Counted from the stretch's first letter, positions 44,513 through 54,722 are shown. The stretch is 64,000 nt of DNA from Alteriqipengyuania flavescens (GCF_030406725.1 NZ_CP129107.1:1840501-1904500); one strand, 5' to 3'. Made by a program: numbers and translations. The notes: generated by a model from the sequence alone, not told the origin.

Positions 44513-45106
44513 CTAGCCCAGCTTTTCGAACACCTGCGCCATGCCGGGCGGGTCGCATTCGCCGCGCAGCACCGCGATGGCGCGGTCGACGTCGAACTTC
44601 CAGCTGCGCGTCGCCCCGCCGCTTGCCATCAGCTCGCCCCCCAGCGAGCGGACGAAGGACACCGCGCTGCCGTTTTCCGCCAGCGTTTCGGCAGTGAAAT
44701 GGTCCAGCCCTTCCTCCCGCGCGGCCAGCAGGATCGTCGCCACCAACAGCTTGCCGAGGCCGAGCCCGTGGTATTCGTCGAGCACGCCGACGCTGAATTC
44801 CGCGCTGCCCGGATCGTCCGCGTCGCGGAAGGCGTGGACGACGCCGATGGCCGGCTCCCCCGCAGCGTCCACCGCGATGGCGCCCCAGGCGAGGTGCTGC
44901 GCCCCGTCGCCCGACACCAGCCGCTCGATCACCCATTCCGGCACGGTCGTCGCACCCGAAAAGAAGCGCAGGTAGCGCGAGCGGGGCGACATTTTCGCGA
45001 TGCCCGCCCGCATGGCCGCGGCATCGCTTTCCCGTACCTGCCGGATGCGCACTCGCGTGCCGTCTTTCAGCGCGGTCCGGATTTCGAGGTCGGCGGGGAT
45101 GGCCAT
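44513..45106 (-). CDS. GNAT-family N-acetyltransferase
   Basis: This is a 197-residue protein. RIRQVRESDAAAMRAGIAKM is the GNAT N-terminus, EFSVGVLDEYHGLGLGKLL contains the acetyl-CoA-binding Gly-x-Gly-x-Gly-like loop, and GLDHFTAETLAENGSAVSFV follows. It is similar to the GNAT modules of protein-lysine acetyltransferases, but is free-standing. The stop is one base from the convergent GNAT stop. The start ATG was chosen because longer readings run into noncoding-like sequence. Confidence 0.83.
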   Translation of the reverse strand: MAIPADLEIRTALKDGTRVRIRQVRESDAAAMRAGIAKMSPRSRYLRFFSGATTVPEWVIERLVSGDGAQHLAWGAIAVDAAGEPAIGVVHAFRDADDPGSAEFSVGVLDEYHGLGLGKLLVATILLAAREEGLDHFTAETLAENGSAVSFVRSLGGELMASGGATRSWKFDVDRAIAVLRGECDPPGMAQVFEKLG

Positions 45107-45153
45107 GGGCGCAGCCTTACCACGCGGCGGGCGAGGGCGCATCCCGCGTTTCG

Positions 45154-45960
45154 TCAGCGTTTGCGGGGCCGGTCGCGCTCCAGATCCTCCAGCATCGCCT
45201 GCGCAAGCTCGCGTTCCTCGGGCGTGGCGAAGCCGGGCAGTTCGGGAAAACCGTCTTCCCCGTCGCGGTCCCACGGGTCGCGCGGGCCCGGCTGGTCGGG
45301 GCCGAGGCGCTGCGCCTCCCGCCAGAACCGGCGGCGGCGATGGGTGTGGATCGCCAGGGCGAAGGCGAAGGCCCGCTGGTGACCCGCCCGCTGCGCGTCG
45401 GAAACCTGCCGGCGCGCTTCGGCCGCAAGCTCCTCGTACACCGGGTGGCCGGGGCCGATCTCCTGCTTGGCGTAGTGCTGCGGCAGGCGGTGCTGGAGGA
45501 GGAAGCGCAGCAGCGTGTTGTCCGGCTTGTCCCACCAGCCGAGGATCTCCCCGCCGGAGACGATGGGCGTGCGCGTGCCGGTGAGCGCCCGCTCGATCGC
45601 GCAATCGTCGATCCGCTGGAGCCCGCGCAGGACCGCCGCATCCCACGCGGCGGAGAACCCTTCTGCGCCGGGCAGGTGCTTCAGGCGATAGAGCGCCTCG
45701 GTCGACTTGCCGATGGAGCGCGCCGCCTTGCCGACGATGCCGGTGGCGGCGAGCGCGGCGACGAAGCGGCGCTGGCGATCGGGCGTGATGGAGTTGCTGC
45801 GCGGCGCCTTGTGGAGGAAGGGCGCAAAGGCGAGCAGCGGATCGTCCTCCCCCGGCTCCTCCCCCACCCAGGCCACGGCGGAATGCGCCTGCCGCGCGTT
45901 CTTGCGCGTGCAGGTGGCGGGAGGCTTTGCGGGCGAGCGAGGCTTGCGGTCTTTCGGCAT
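45154..45960 (-). CDS. HTH protein, terminase-small-subunit-like N-terminal half
   Basis: This is a 268-residue protein, basic at both ends. Residues ~60-115 (SITPDRQRRFVAALAATGIV, then GKAARSIGKSTEALYRLKHL) look like a helix-turn-helix of the type in phage terminase small subunits. The middle (ALTGTRTPIVSGGEILGWWD, LLRFLLQHRLPQHYAKQEIG) is conserved-looking but unfamiliar. No catalytic motif is visible. It is next to the low-GC island boundary but has the same GC-rich composition as the core genome. Function unknown. Confidence 0.65.
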   Translation of the reverse strand: MPKDRKPRSPAKPPATCTRKNARQAHSAVAWVGEEPGEDDPLLAFAPFLHKAPRSNSITPDRQRRFVAALAATGIVGKAARSIGKSTEALYRLKHLPGAEGFSAAWDAAVLRGLQRIDDCAIERALTGTRTPIVSGGEILGWWDKPDNTLLRFLLQHRLPQHYAKQEIGPGHPVYEELAAEARRQVSDAQRAGHQRAFAFALAIHTHRRRRFWREAQRLGPDQPGPRDPWDRDGEDGFPELPGFATPEERELAQAMLEDLERDRPRKR

Positions 45961-46316
45961 GACCGCGCACAGGATGCAGATTTCGGGTGAGTAGGAAAAT
46001 GGTTTCTGCCTAGCGCAAGCTCCGAGCCGTTAGGCGAGGCAAGGGCGACCGCCCGCCCGAGCTTATGCGAGGAAGCCAAGCGACGCGGACGCGTCGCGCC
46101 CGGCGTTTGAGGGACTAAACCAAAATGATGAGGAGCAGAAAGTTGGCATCTCGTCACTCGCTGAGACTTGCCATATTCGCTTGCTCGACGCGACGATGGA
46201 GGCATAGACGGGAGCAAACTTTCATTCATGGCATCGGTGCGCTATCGCCGACTAGACGCGCTGAGGCGTGTGACTCATCGCACTAAAAATTATGAGAACG
46301 GGGCGACAAGCTTTCG
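45961..46316. other. Gene-free left flank of the low-GC island
   Basis: About 355 bases between the HTH protein and the helicase gene, shifting from GC-rich to AT-rich sequence. It holds the palindrome CGACGCGGACGCGTCG (46081-46096) within a GC-rich block (CCAAGCGACGCGGACGCGTC). Beyond that I see no gene. The first part resembles sequence recalled near mobile regions of sphingomonads, a weak impression. The helicase promoter probably lies in 46230-46310, but no clear -35/-10 pair is visible. Confidence 0.5.
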
Positions 46317-48458
46317 ATGACACAGGTAATCTGGGGATCCACCGAAAAGCCCGTAACGAGCCAACGACTCGCGGAGGTGATTACCGAAGCAGGAAACGCG
46401 AGTGGCCTACTTTATGTCGGCTATCCGGTTCTCGCAGGTGCGGACGATGTCAGCTCTATCGACGCTCTTTGGATTAGCCCAGAAAAAGGTGTAGTGATTT
46501 TTCATTTAGTTGAGGGAGTTGATATTGGCGAGTTTAAAGAAATTCAGGACGATTTCGCCAATAAATTGGAGACGAGGCTACGATCTCATAAAGGCCTGAT
46601 GGAAGGCCGAACCCTTTTGGCAACACCACAAGTTATTACATTTGCCCCTCTTTCAGGGCAAAATGAATTCGATACAAGCTATCCGATCGCTTCGACTGAG
46701 ATTGGTCTGCAGCAGATCATTGCCAGTCTGTCTTGGTCCAGACCTGATCTTTTTGAACTTGCTCATTCTGTAATTCAATCAATCTCTACGATACGAAAAG
46801 GTAGGAAGCGCCAAGTGACGCGAGACGACTCTCGCGGGGCAATTTTAAAGAAGCTGGAAGATTCGATTGCAAATTTGGATTCATTACAAAGTAGGGCGGT
46901 TATTGAAACGGTAGACGGTGTCCAGCGTATCAGAGGATTGGCGGGCTCAGGAAAGACAATAATCCTCGCGCTAAAGGCTGCATATCTCCATGTTCAGAAT
47001 CCAGAATGGCGTATAGCCGTTACATTCAATACGCGCTCTTTGAAGGCTCAATTTGTCCGATTGATCGAAACCTTTGTGTTCGAGCAAACTAAGGATCAAC
47101 CGGATTGGGAAAATCTTCAAGTTATCAACGCGTGGGGCGGTCCAGGTGGTGGTGATCGGACCGGGGTCTACTATCAATTTGTTGTGCATAATGGCATTGA
47201 GTTTTGGGATTACGGCAGAGCAAAGAACCGTTTTACATCGCAGACGGCGTTTGCCGGAGTTACGAATTTAGCTTTGGCAGAAGTCAAAGTGTCTGCCCCG
47301 TTGTTTGATGCGATCCTCATTGATGAAGCTCAAGATTTTGATCCGAGCTTCCTGAGACTTTGTTACGAATCGTTGGGTATTGAAAAGAGATTGGTATACG
47401 CATACGACGAACTACAGTCTTTAACTGAGAGTAGCCTACCGCCTCCGGAAGAAATATTTGGTAGCGATGCGGAAGGAAACCCCTTAGTTACTTTCGACAA
47501 TGCGGGGCCGCACTCGGCAAGCCAGGATATTATTCTTGAGAAATGTTATCGTAATTCTGGACCCGTGTTGGCAACGGCACACGCTTTGGGGTTCGGTGTA
47601 TATCGCGATCAGGATCCAAATACTGGAACTGGCTTGGTGCAAATGTTTGACAGGCCTGAGTTGTGGCAGGACGTCGGTTACGAGATCAAAAAAGGGCGGC
47701 TGGAAGAGGGGCGCTCCGTAACTCTCGCGCGAACCAATGAGTCGAGTCCCGCGTTTCTGGAGGCTCCTGCGGTTGTAGATGATCTGATTGAATTTGTTGA
47801 GTTCAAGAACGAGGATGAACAAGCTGCATGGCTTGTTGGCCAAATCAAACGTAACTTGGAGTACGATGAACTCAAGGGTGACGATATTATTGTTATCAAT
47901 CCCGATCCTTTTACGACTGTTGCCCAAGCGGCTAAGCCTCGTCAGCTTCTGTTTTTAGATGGTATACAATCTCATGTGGCGGGGGTCGATACAGCGCGGG
48001 ATGTTTTCTTTAAAGCGGACAACTCCGTTGCGTTTACTGGCATCTTTCGGGCCAAAGGTAATGAAGCTGGCATGGTCTACGTCATCAACGGTCAAGATTG
48101 CTATGGGGAGCGCTTCAATGTCGGTAGAGTCCGAAATCAGTTATTCACGGCAATTACTAGAAGCAAAGCTTGGGTAAAAGTCTTGGGGTATGGACCATCA
48201 ATGAGCAAACTGAAGGATGAGTTCGAGAGGGTGAAGGCGAATAATTTTCAGCTGGAATTTACATATCCGACTGAAGAAACACGCAAGCATCTAAAGGTAG
48301 TGAATCGCGATCGGTCCATGGCAGAACAAAAGGCAGCCAAGGGCGCAGCAAAATCGGTTAATCGTCTCATTCAGGACCTGGCTGAAGGAAAGATTTTCAT
48401 TGAGGACCTGCCTACAGAGGATGTCGCTAAGCTGCGTAGCATCCTCAATGGTGAATAG
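46317..48458 (+). CDS. Superfamily 1 helicase/ATPase with degenerate nuclease-like N-terminus
   Basis: This is a 713-residue protein. Residues ~30-120 (GLLYVGYPVLAGADDVSSID, then ALWISPEKGVVIFHLVEG) resemble a NERD/PD-(D/E)xK-type fold, but the expected Glu-x-Lys is His63-Leu-Val, so catalysis is unlikely. A UvrD-like ATPase core follows: Walker A GLAGSGKT (207-214), Walker B LIDEAQDF with DEAQ at 336-339, FRAKGNEAGMVYVI near 577-590 and FTAITRSK (610-617, motif VI with Arg615). The C-terminal ~80 residues are helical and charged. Codons are AT-rich (TTA, ATA, AGA, AAT), unlike the neighbours. The downstream gene starts two bases after the stop. Probably a defence-related helicase (inference). 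Confidence 0.8.
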   Translation: MTQVIWGSTEKPVTSQRLAEVITEAGNASGLLYVGYPVLAGADDVSSIDALWISPEKGVVIFHLVEGVDIGEFKEIQDDFANKLETRLRSHKGLMEGRTLLATPQVITFAPLSGQNEFDTSYPIASTEIGLQQIIASLSWSRPDLFELAHSVIQSISTIRKGRKRQVTRDDSRGAILKKLEDSIANLDSLQSRAVIETVDGVQRIRGLAGSGKTIILALKAAYLHVQNPEWRIAVTFNTRSLKAQFVRLIETFVFEQTKDQPDWENLQVINAWGGPGGGDRTGVYYQFVVHNGIEFWDYGRAKNRFTSQTAFAGVTNLALAEVKVSAPLFDAILIDEAQDFDPSFLRLCYESLGIEKRLVYAYDELQSLTESSLPPPEEIFGSDAEGNPLVTFDNAGPHSASQDIILEKCYRNSGPVLATAHALGFGVYRDQDPNTGTGLVQMFDRPELWQDVGYEIKKGRLEEGRSVTLARTNESSPAFLEAPAVVDDLIEFVEFKNEDEQAAWLVGQIKRNLEYDELKGDDIIVINPDPFTTVAQAAKPRQLLFLDGIQSHVAGVDTARDVFFKADNSVAFTGIFRAKGNEAGMVYVINGQDCYGERFNVGRVRNQLFTAITRSKAWVKVLGYGPSMSKLKDEFERVKANNFQLEFTYPTEETRKHLKVVNRDRSMAEQKAAKGAAKSVNRLIQDLAEGKIFIEDLPTEDVAKLRSILNGE

Positions 48459-48460
48459 TC

Positions 48461-49120
48461 TTGGATCCCAGGGACGCGATCAAGGAAATTCATGATCTGA
48501 CTGGCAGTCTTATTGCCACCGGATTGTGTGTGGATCAGAATTACCCTTCTGAGATTATAGACGGAGCGGAATGCTCGGTTGCCTTCGGCAAGGATGTTGA
48601 TCTTTCGATCGTTCTCAAGAACGTGCCATATGTCGACGTTTACAAGGCACTGTCAGAGCGAAGGGCATTCAACATTAAGATGATTGATGGCGCGCTTATC
48701 CAGTTCCAGTATCGATTTTCCGGAGGGGATATTCAAGGTCACCGTCTCGCTTTCTTTCCCTCACCTGACTTGCAGGAATATCAGAACGACCCTGAGATTT
48801 ATGAGACCGATGACCTTTATGCAGATATGATAGCTAAGAATGTCGTAACGGTGCCCGTAAGATTTGATTACGATCCAGATTCTTTTGTCGATTATGAGCA
48901 TCCAGTTTCGCACCTAACATTAGGTCAATACAAGAATTGTCGTATTCCGGTTTCAGGACCAGTATCACCATTCATATTTCTGAACTTCATCCTGCGGTCT
49001 TTCTACAATACCCCATACCGAAAATTTTCCGCAGATATGGGAGAGGGCCATCTAGAATTTGGTTGCTCGATATCCGACTTGGAAAAAAGGCATATGCATA
49101 TTTGGGTGTCGTCCACTTAG
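48461..49120 (+). CDS. Unknown protein paired with the helicase (possibly DUF2290-like)
   Basis: This is a 219-residue acidic protein starting at a TTG two bases after the helicase stop; no better in-frame start exists nearby. Its most conserved-looking block is HPVSHLTLGQYKNCRIPVSG (147-166) followed by PVSPFIFLNFILRSFYN. This His/Cys-bearing signature resembles what I remember of DUF2290, not verified. No transmembrane helix, P-loop or known nuclease motif is visible. Composition is as AT-rich as the helicase. Tight spacing implies co-expression, so it is probably the functional partner of the helicase. Confidence 0.65.
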   Translation: MDPRDAIKEIHDLTGSLIATGLCVDQNYPSEIIDGAECSVAFGKDVDLSIVLKNVPYVDVYKALSERRAFNIKMIDGALIQFQYRFSGGDIQGHRLAFFPSPDLQEYQNDPEIYETDDLYADMIAKNVVTVPVRFDYDPDSFVDYEHPVSHLTLGQYKNCRIPVSGPVSPFIFLNFILRSFYNTPYRKFSADMGEGHLEFGCSISDLEKRHMHIWVSST

Positions 49121-49177
49121 CAGATAACCCCACCCTTGACCCTCCACCCGAATCCCCCTAAGTGCGCGGCCATCCGG

Positions 49178-49195
49178 TGTTGGACCTGTCCAACA
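49178..49195. promoter_or_regulatory. Operator-like palindrome upstream of the str operon
   Basis: TGTTGGAC and GTCCAACA are perfect 8-bp inverted arms around CT. The size and symmetry fit a dimeric repressor site, but its position, about 415 bases before rpsL and 57 after the island gene, leaves the target unclear. It may belong to the acquired island. Confidence 0.35.
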
Positions 49196-49405
49196 TCGGT
49201 CAGATAGAGCTGAACATTGCCGGTCATGTCCCGGGGCCTCTCGCCCAAGCTTTCCAGCTGGTGCGGTGGGGCTCTTTTCTATTGGAGCGGGTGCGCGAAA
49301 GCGCGAACCGTTCGGGGCAGCCGTCAAAGTAACCCGGTGGCCATGCGGCCCAGGGGTGGAGTGTTTCAGGCTCGTGCGGTTTCGCGTGTTCGCGCGTCGG
49401 TGGCT

Positions 49406-49432
49406 GTCCTTCGACAGGCTCAGGACGAGCGG
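49406..49432. repeat. Half-copy of dispersed CTTCGACAGGCTCAG repeat
   Basis: This 27-base sequence is one arm of a repeat that occurs as a full inverted pair at 50601-50665. It contains its own short inverted symmetry (GTCCT and AGGAC around TCGACAGGCTC). Such elements are abundant in sphingomonad and other alphaproteobacterial genomes (from memory). Confidence 0.7.
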
Positions 49433-49558
49433 GTGTTGCGAAAAGTCGTCCGAACCCGAACGTACCATCCCATCCGCTAGTAGTCGCCAGCCCTCGCAGG
49501 GAAGAGCCGCGCCCCCTCAGGAAAAGTGGGCACCGGTTTTCCGCCCGGAAGGGGCGCC

Positions 49559-49584
49559 CCGAGCGCGCAAGTGCGCGCGCTCGG
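49559..49584 (+). promoter_or_regulatory. Strong hairpin in the rpsL leader
   Basis: CCGAGCGCGC (49559-49568) pairs with GCGCGCTCGG (49575-49584), a 10-bp GC stem with a 6-base loop, ending 26 bases before the rpsL ATG. There is no T-run, so it is more likely an mRNA leader structure than a terminator. It could stabilise the mRNA or tune S12 translation. Confidence 0.5.
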
Positions 49585-49610
49585 CAAACTGGTGAAGAGA
49601 AAGAACTCAC

Positions 49611-49982
49611 ATGCCGACGATCAACCAGCTGGTCCGCAAGGGCCGCGTTCCGCAGAAGGCCAAGTCCAAGGTCCCTGCGATGGAAGCGAACCCGCAGAAG
49701 CGCGGCGTTTGCACCCGCGTCTATACGACGACCCCGAAGAAGCCGAACTCGGCGCTGCGCAAGGTTGCCAAGGTCCGCCTGACCAACCAGCGCGAAGTCA
49801 TCTCCTACATTCCGGGCGAGGGTCACAACCTCCAGGAACACTCCGTGGTGCTGATCCGCGGCGGCCGTGTGCGCGACCTTCCCGGCGTGCGTTACCACGT
49901 GCTGCGCGGCGTGCTCGACACGCAGGGTGTGAAGGACCGCAAGCAGAGCCGTTCGAAGTACGGCGCCAAGCGTCCGAAGTAA
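49611..49982 (+). CDS. rpsL: 30S ribosomal protein S12
   Basis: The 123-residue protein is at the decoding site of the small subunit. [20 protein letters not shown] and the [16 protein letters not shown] loop are canonical, with the streptomycin-sensitive lysine retained in the KKPNSA motif. Length fits. Start follows AGAGAAAGA. First gene of the str operon; rpsG follows after a 124-base gap that contains palindromic repeats. Confidence 0.98.
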   Translation: MPTINQLVRKGRVPQKAKSKVPAMEANPQKRGVCTRVYTTTPKKPNSALRKVAKVRLTNQREVISYIPGEGHNLQEHSVVLIRGGRVRDLPGVRYHVLRGVLDTQGVKDRKQSRSKYGAKRPK

Positions 49983-49990
49983 TCCGTCAT

Positions 49991-50084
49991 GATCCCCCGC
50001 GCAGGCGGGGGTCTCAGGCCGCCCGGTCCTACCTCGGACGTCGGAGCCGGCCGACTGAGGTCCCAGCCTTCGCTGGGACTCACG
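49991..50084. repeat. Composite palindromic element between rpsL and rpsG
   Basis: It comprises a hairpin GATCCCCCGCGCAGGCGGGG (from 49991), a middle palindrome (CTCGGACGTCGGAG), and a hairpin GTCCCAGCCTTCGCTGGGAC (ending near 50078), with flanking CTCAG/CTGAG pairs. Together they form a mosaic of inverted units inside the str operon. It could act as transcription attenuator or mRNA stabiliser between the two ribosomal genes. Confidence 0.7.
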
Positions 50085-50106
50085 GTAGAGATAAAGGAAA
50101 AGACCA

Positions 50107-50577
50107 ATGAGTCGTCGTCGTCGTCCCGAAAAGCGGGTCATCCTGCCCGATCCCAAGTTCGGTGATCAGGTGCTGTCGAAGTTCATGAACAACCTCATGC
50201 TCGACGGCAAGAAATCCACTGCAGAGCGCATCGTCTATGGCGCGCTGGACACGGTCGAGGCCAAGGCCAAGACCGATCCGGTGCAGACCTTCCACGAGGC
50301 GCTGAACAACATCAAGCCGCAGGTCGAGGTGCGCAGCCGCCGCGTCGGCGGTGCGACGTACCAGGTGCCGGTCGAAGTGCGCCCGGAACGTGCGCAGGCG
50401 CTGGCCATCCGCTGGCTGATCTCCGCCGCGCGCGGCCGGGCCGAAACCACCATGGCCGCCCGTCTCTCGGGCGAGCTGATGGATGCGGCCAACAACCGCG
50501 GCAACGCGGTCAAGAAGCGCGAAGACACGCACCGCATGGCGGATGCGAACCGCGCGTTCAGCCACTACCGCTGGTAA
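50107..50577 (+). CDS. rpsG: 30S ribosomal protein S7
   Basis: The 156-residue protein initiates assembly of the 30S head by binding 16S r[23 protein letters not shown] is the normal start, [18 protein letters not shown] and the [20 protein letters not shown] block are canonical. Length fits. In Escherichia coli S7 represses its own operon; such a site is not obvious here. Preceded by AAAGGAAAAG. Confidence 0.98.
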   Translation: MSRRRRPEKRVILPDPKFGDQVLSKFMNNLMLDGKKSTAERIVYGALDTVEAKAKTDPVQTFHEALNNIKPQVEVRSRRVGGATYQVPVEVRPERAQALAIRWLISAARGRAETTMAARLSGELMDAANNRGNAVKKREDTHRMADANRAFSHYRW

Positions 50578-50600
50578 CGACCGGCGAAGTCTCCCCACCT

Positions 50601-50665
50601 CCGTTCGTGCTGAGCTTGTCGAAGCACGCTCGCGCAAGGCCCTTCGACAGGCTCAGGGCGAACGG
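50601..50665. repeat. Inverted repeat element between rpsG and fusA
   Basis: The left arm CCGTTCGTGCTGAGCTTGTC (50601 onward, to 50627) pairs imperfectly with the right arm at 50639-50665 (GCCCTTCGACAGGCTCAGGG then CGAACGG). This is the full palindromic form of the half-copy upstream of rpsL. It lies inside the str operon, where it could form a stem-loop in the rpsG-fusA mRNA. Confidence 0.85.
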
Positions 50666-50754
50666 GACGGGGGCGGGGCGGACTTCATAAAGTCACACAG
50701 CTAACTATATGGGGCGCGACCGTTTCGCCAACCCCGCATACCGAGGAATTTGAC

Positions 50755-52887
<2,133 letters not shown>

Positions 52888-52977
52888 GGCGAGCAACAAA
52901 GCTAGGGGCGGCGCCTGATTCAGCGGGTGCCGCCTTCATCCCGTATGAAATTCATTTCAAACAGAGGTTATTGAGAC

Positions 52978-54153
52978 ATGGCGAAGGAAAAATTCGAGCG
53001 GAACAAGCCGCACTGCAACATCGGCACCATCGGTCACGTCGACCACGGCAAGACCACGCTGACCGCGGCGATCACCAAGGTGCAGGGCGCTGCTGTCGAT
53101 TTCGCAAACATCGACAAGGCTCCCGAAGAGCGCGAGCGCGGCATCACCATCTCGACCGCACACGTCGAATATGAGACCGACGCACGTCACTACGCACACG
53201 TCGACTGCCCGGGCCACGCCGACTACGTGAAAAACATGATCACCGGTGCCGCCCAGATGGACGGCGCTATCCTGGTCGTGAATGCAGCCGACGGCCCGAT
53301 GCCGCAGACCCGCGAACACATCCTGCTTGCCCGTCAGGTCGGCGTGCCGGCACTGGTCGTTTACCTGAACAAGGTCGACCAGGTCGACGACGAAGAAATC
53401 CTCGAGCTCGTTGAACTCGAAGTTCGCGAACTGCTGAGCGACTACGACTTCCCGGGCGACGACATTCCGATCATCAAGGGTTCCGCTCTTGCTGCCCTGG
53501 AAGGCCGCGATGAGGAAATCGGCGAAAAGTCGATCAAGGAACTGATGGACGCTGTCGATAACTACATCCCGCAGCCGGAACGTCCGGTCGACAAGGACTT
53601 CCTGATGCCGATCGAAGACGTGTTCTCGATCTCGGGTCGTGGTACGGTTGTCACCGGCCGCGTCGAAACCGGCGTTGTGAACGTTGGCGACGAAGTTGAA
53701 ATCGTCGGCATCAAGGACACCACCAAGACGACCGTGACCGGCGTCGAAATGTTCCGCAAGCTGCTTGACCGCGGTGAGGCTGGTGACAACATCGGTGCCC
53801 TTATCCGCGGCGTTGGCCGTGAAGAAGTCGAGCGTGGCCAGGTCCTCGCTAAGCCCGGTTCGGTTAACCCGCACACCGAGTTCAGCGCAGAAGTCTACGT
53901 GCTGTCGAAGGACGAAGGCGGCCGTCACACGCCGTTCTTCGCGAACTACCGTCCGCAGTTCTACTTCCGCACCACCGACGTGACCGGCGAAGTGATCCTT
54001 CCCGAAGGCACGGAAATGGTGATGCCGGGCGACAACGTGACGATCTCGGTCAAGCTGATCGCTCCGATCGCCATGGACGAAGGCCTGCGCTTCGCAATCC
54101 GTGAAGGTGGCCGGACCGTCGGTTCGGGGGTTGTCAGCACCATCACGAAGTAA
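52978..54153 (+). CDS. tuf: Elongation factor Tu
   Basis: This 391-residue GTPase delivers aminoacyl-tRNA to the ribosome. [20 protein letters not shown] is G1, [21 protein letters not shown]3, and [15 protein letters not shown]4. Domain II and III sequences are standard. Codon choice differs from the neighbours, with more T-ending codons (GCT, GTT), as is common in highly expressed genes. Followed by a strong terminator, so it ends the str transcript. Only one tuf copy is in this window. Confidence 0.99.
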   Translation: MAKEKFERNKPHCNIGTIGHVDHGKTTLTAAITKVQGAAVDFANIDKAPEERERGITISTAHVEYETDARHYAHVDCPGHADYVKNMITGAAQMDGAILVVNAADGPMPQTREHILLARQVGVPALVVYLNKVDQVDDEEILELVELEVRELLSDYDFPGDDIPIIKGSALAALEGRDEEIGEKSIKELMDAVDNYIPQPERPVDKDFLMPIEDVFSISGRGTVVTGRVETGVVNVGDEVEIVGIKDTTKTTVTGVEMFRKLLDRGEAGDNIGALIRGVGREEVERGQVLAKPGSVNPHTEFSAEVYVLSKDEGGRHTPFFANYRPQFYFRTTDVTGEVILPEGTEMVMPGDNVTISVKLIAPIAMDEGLRFAIREGGRTVGSGVVSTITK

Positions 54154-54166
54154 TATAGGCCTGCGC

Positions 54167-54201
54167 ACCGGCGGGGATTCGTTCCCGCCGGTCAGGTTTT
54201 T
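54167..54201 (+). terminator. Rho-independent terminator after tuf
   Basis: ACCGGCGGG (54167-54175) pairs with CCCGCCGGT (54184-54192) around an 8-base loop, followed by CAGGTTTTT. This is a textbook intrinsic terminator 14 bases after the tuf stop. Confidence 0.85.
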
Positions 54202-54206
54202 GGGGG

Positions 54207-54256
54207 GCCGCCCCTTTTCCGGGAAACCGGCGAGGCGGGGCGGCTCTCTTTATTTA
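54207..54256 (+). terminator. Second hairpin downstream of tuf
   Basis: GCCGCCCC (54207-54214) and GGGGCGGC (54237-54244) enclose an inner CCGGGAAACCGG hairpin and are followed by TCTCTTTATTTAT. This may be a backup terminator or a leader attenuator of the S10 operon. It leaves only ~50 bases before rpsJ. Confidence 0.65.
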
Positions 54257-54307
54257 TGGAAAACGCCGCAAGGCAATTTCCTGGCTCTTTCGCATCGGTA
54301 AGTGGAC

Positions 54308-54619
54308 ATGGAAGCCCAGAATATTCGCATTCGCCTCAAGGCGTTCGATCACCGCGTTCTCGACCAGGCAACTGGCGAAATCGCAGAAACCGCACGTCGC
54401 ACCGGCGCGCTGATCCGGGGTCCCATTCCGCTGCCGACGCGCATCGAGAAGTTCACCGTGAACCGCGGCCCGCACATCGACAAGAAGTCGCGCGAGCAGT
54501 TCGAGGTGCGCACCTACAAGCGGCTGCTGGATATCGTGCAGCCCAACGCCCAGACGGTCGACGCGCTGATGAAGTTGGACTTGGCCGCTGGCGTGAACGT
54601 GGAAATCAAGCTCGCTTGA
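54308..54619 (+). CDS. rpsJ: 30S ribosomal protein S10
   Basis: The 103-residue protein, also the transcription antitermination factor Nus[21 protein letters not shown] and [20 protein letters not shown] are canonical, as is the C-terminal [14 protein letters not shown] 54308 gives the normal length; a GTG six bases earlier is possible. First gene of the S10 operon, but it is separated from rplC by 238 bases. Confidence 0.98.
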   Translation: MEAQNIRIRLKAFDHRVLDQATGEIAETARRTGALIRGPIPLPTRIEKFTVNRGPHIDKKSREQFEVRTYKRLLDIVQPNAQTVDALMKLDLAAGVNVEIKLA

Positions 54620-54722
54620 CCGGGTTTGCTCCGGTCCTTCTGGTGGGACCTTAAACGACCAGGAAAATTCGGGGCTCCTATCGCCCCGCCGGTCACCGAA
54701 CCGGCAAGACATAGGGATACCG

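Larger units (their letters stand above)
49121..49610. other. Gene-free region upstream of rpsL
   Basis: About 490 bases without a convincing gene. Contents: the palindrome TGTTGGACCTGTCCAACA (49178-49195); a half-copy of the dispersed CTTCGACAGGCTCAGG repeat (49406-49432); a GGAAAA..TTTTCC palindrome with a CACCGG core (49520-49542); and a 10-bp GC hairpin (49559-49584) just before rpsL. The str-operon promoter should lie here. TTGCGA at 49436-49441 is a possible -35, but no good -10 follows, so I leave it unassigned. Confidence 0.5.

Noticed and set aside
45681-46229. 182-residue minus-strand frame across the HTH gene and the island flank
   Set aside because: It overlaps the better-supported HTH gene in another frame and has Arg/Pro/Ser-rich, noncoding-like composition.
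49052-49468. 138-residue open frame on the minus strand containing LSLSKD
   Set aside because: This is the translation of the dispersed CTTCGACAGGCTCAG repeat and overlaps the unknown partner gene; no family support.
49436-49470. Promoter TTGCGA before rpsL
   Set aside because: No -10 with acceptable spacing could be found, so not listed as a feature.
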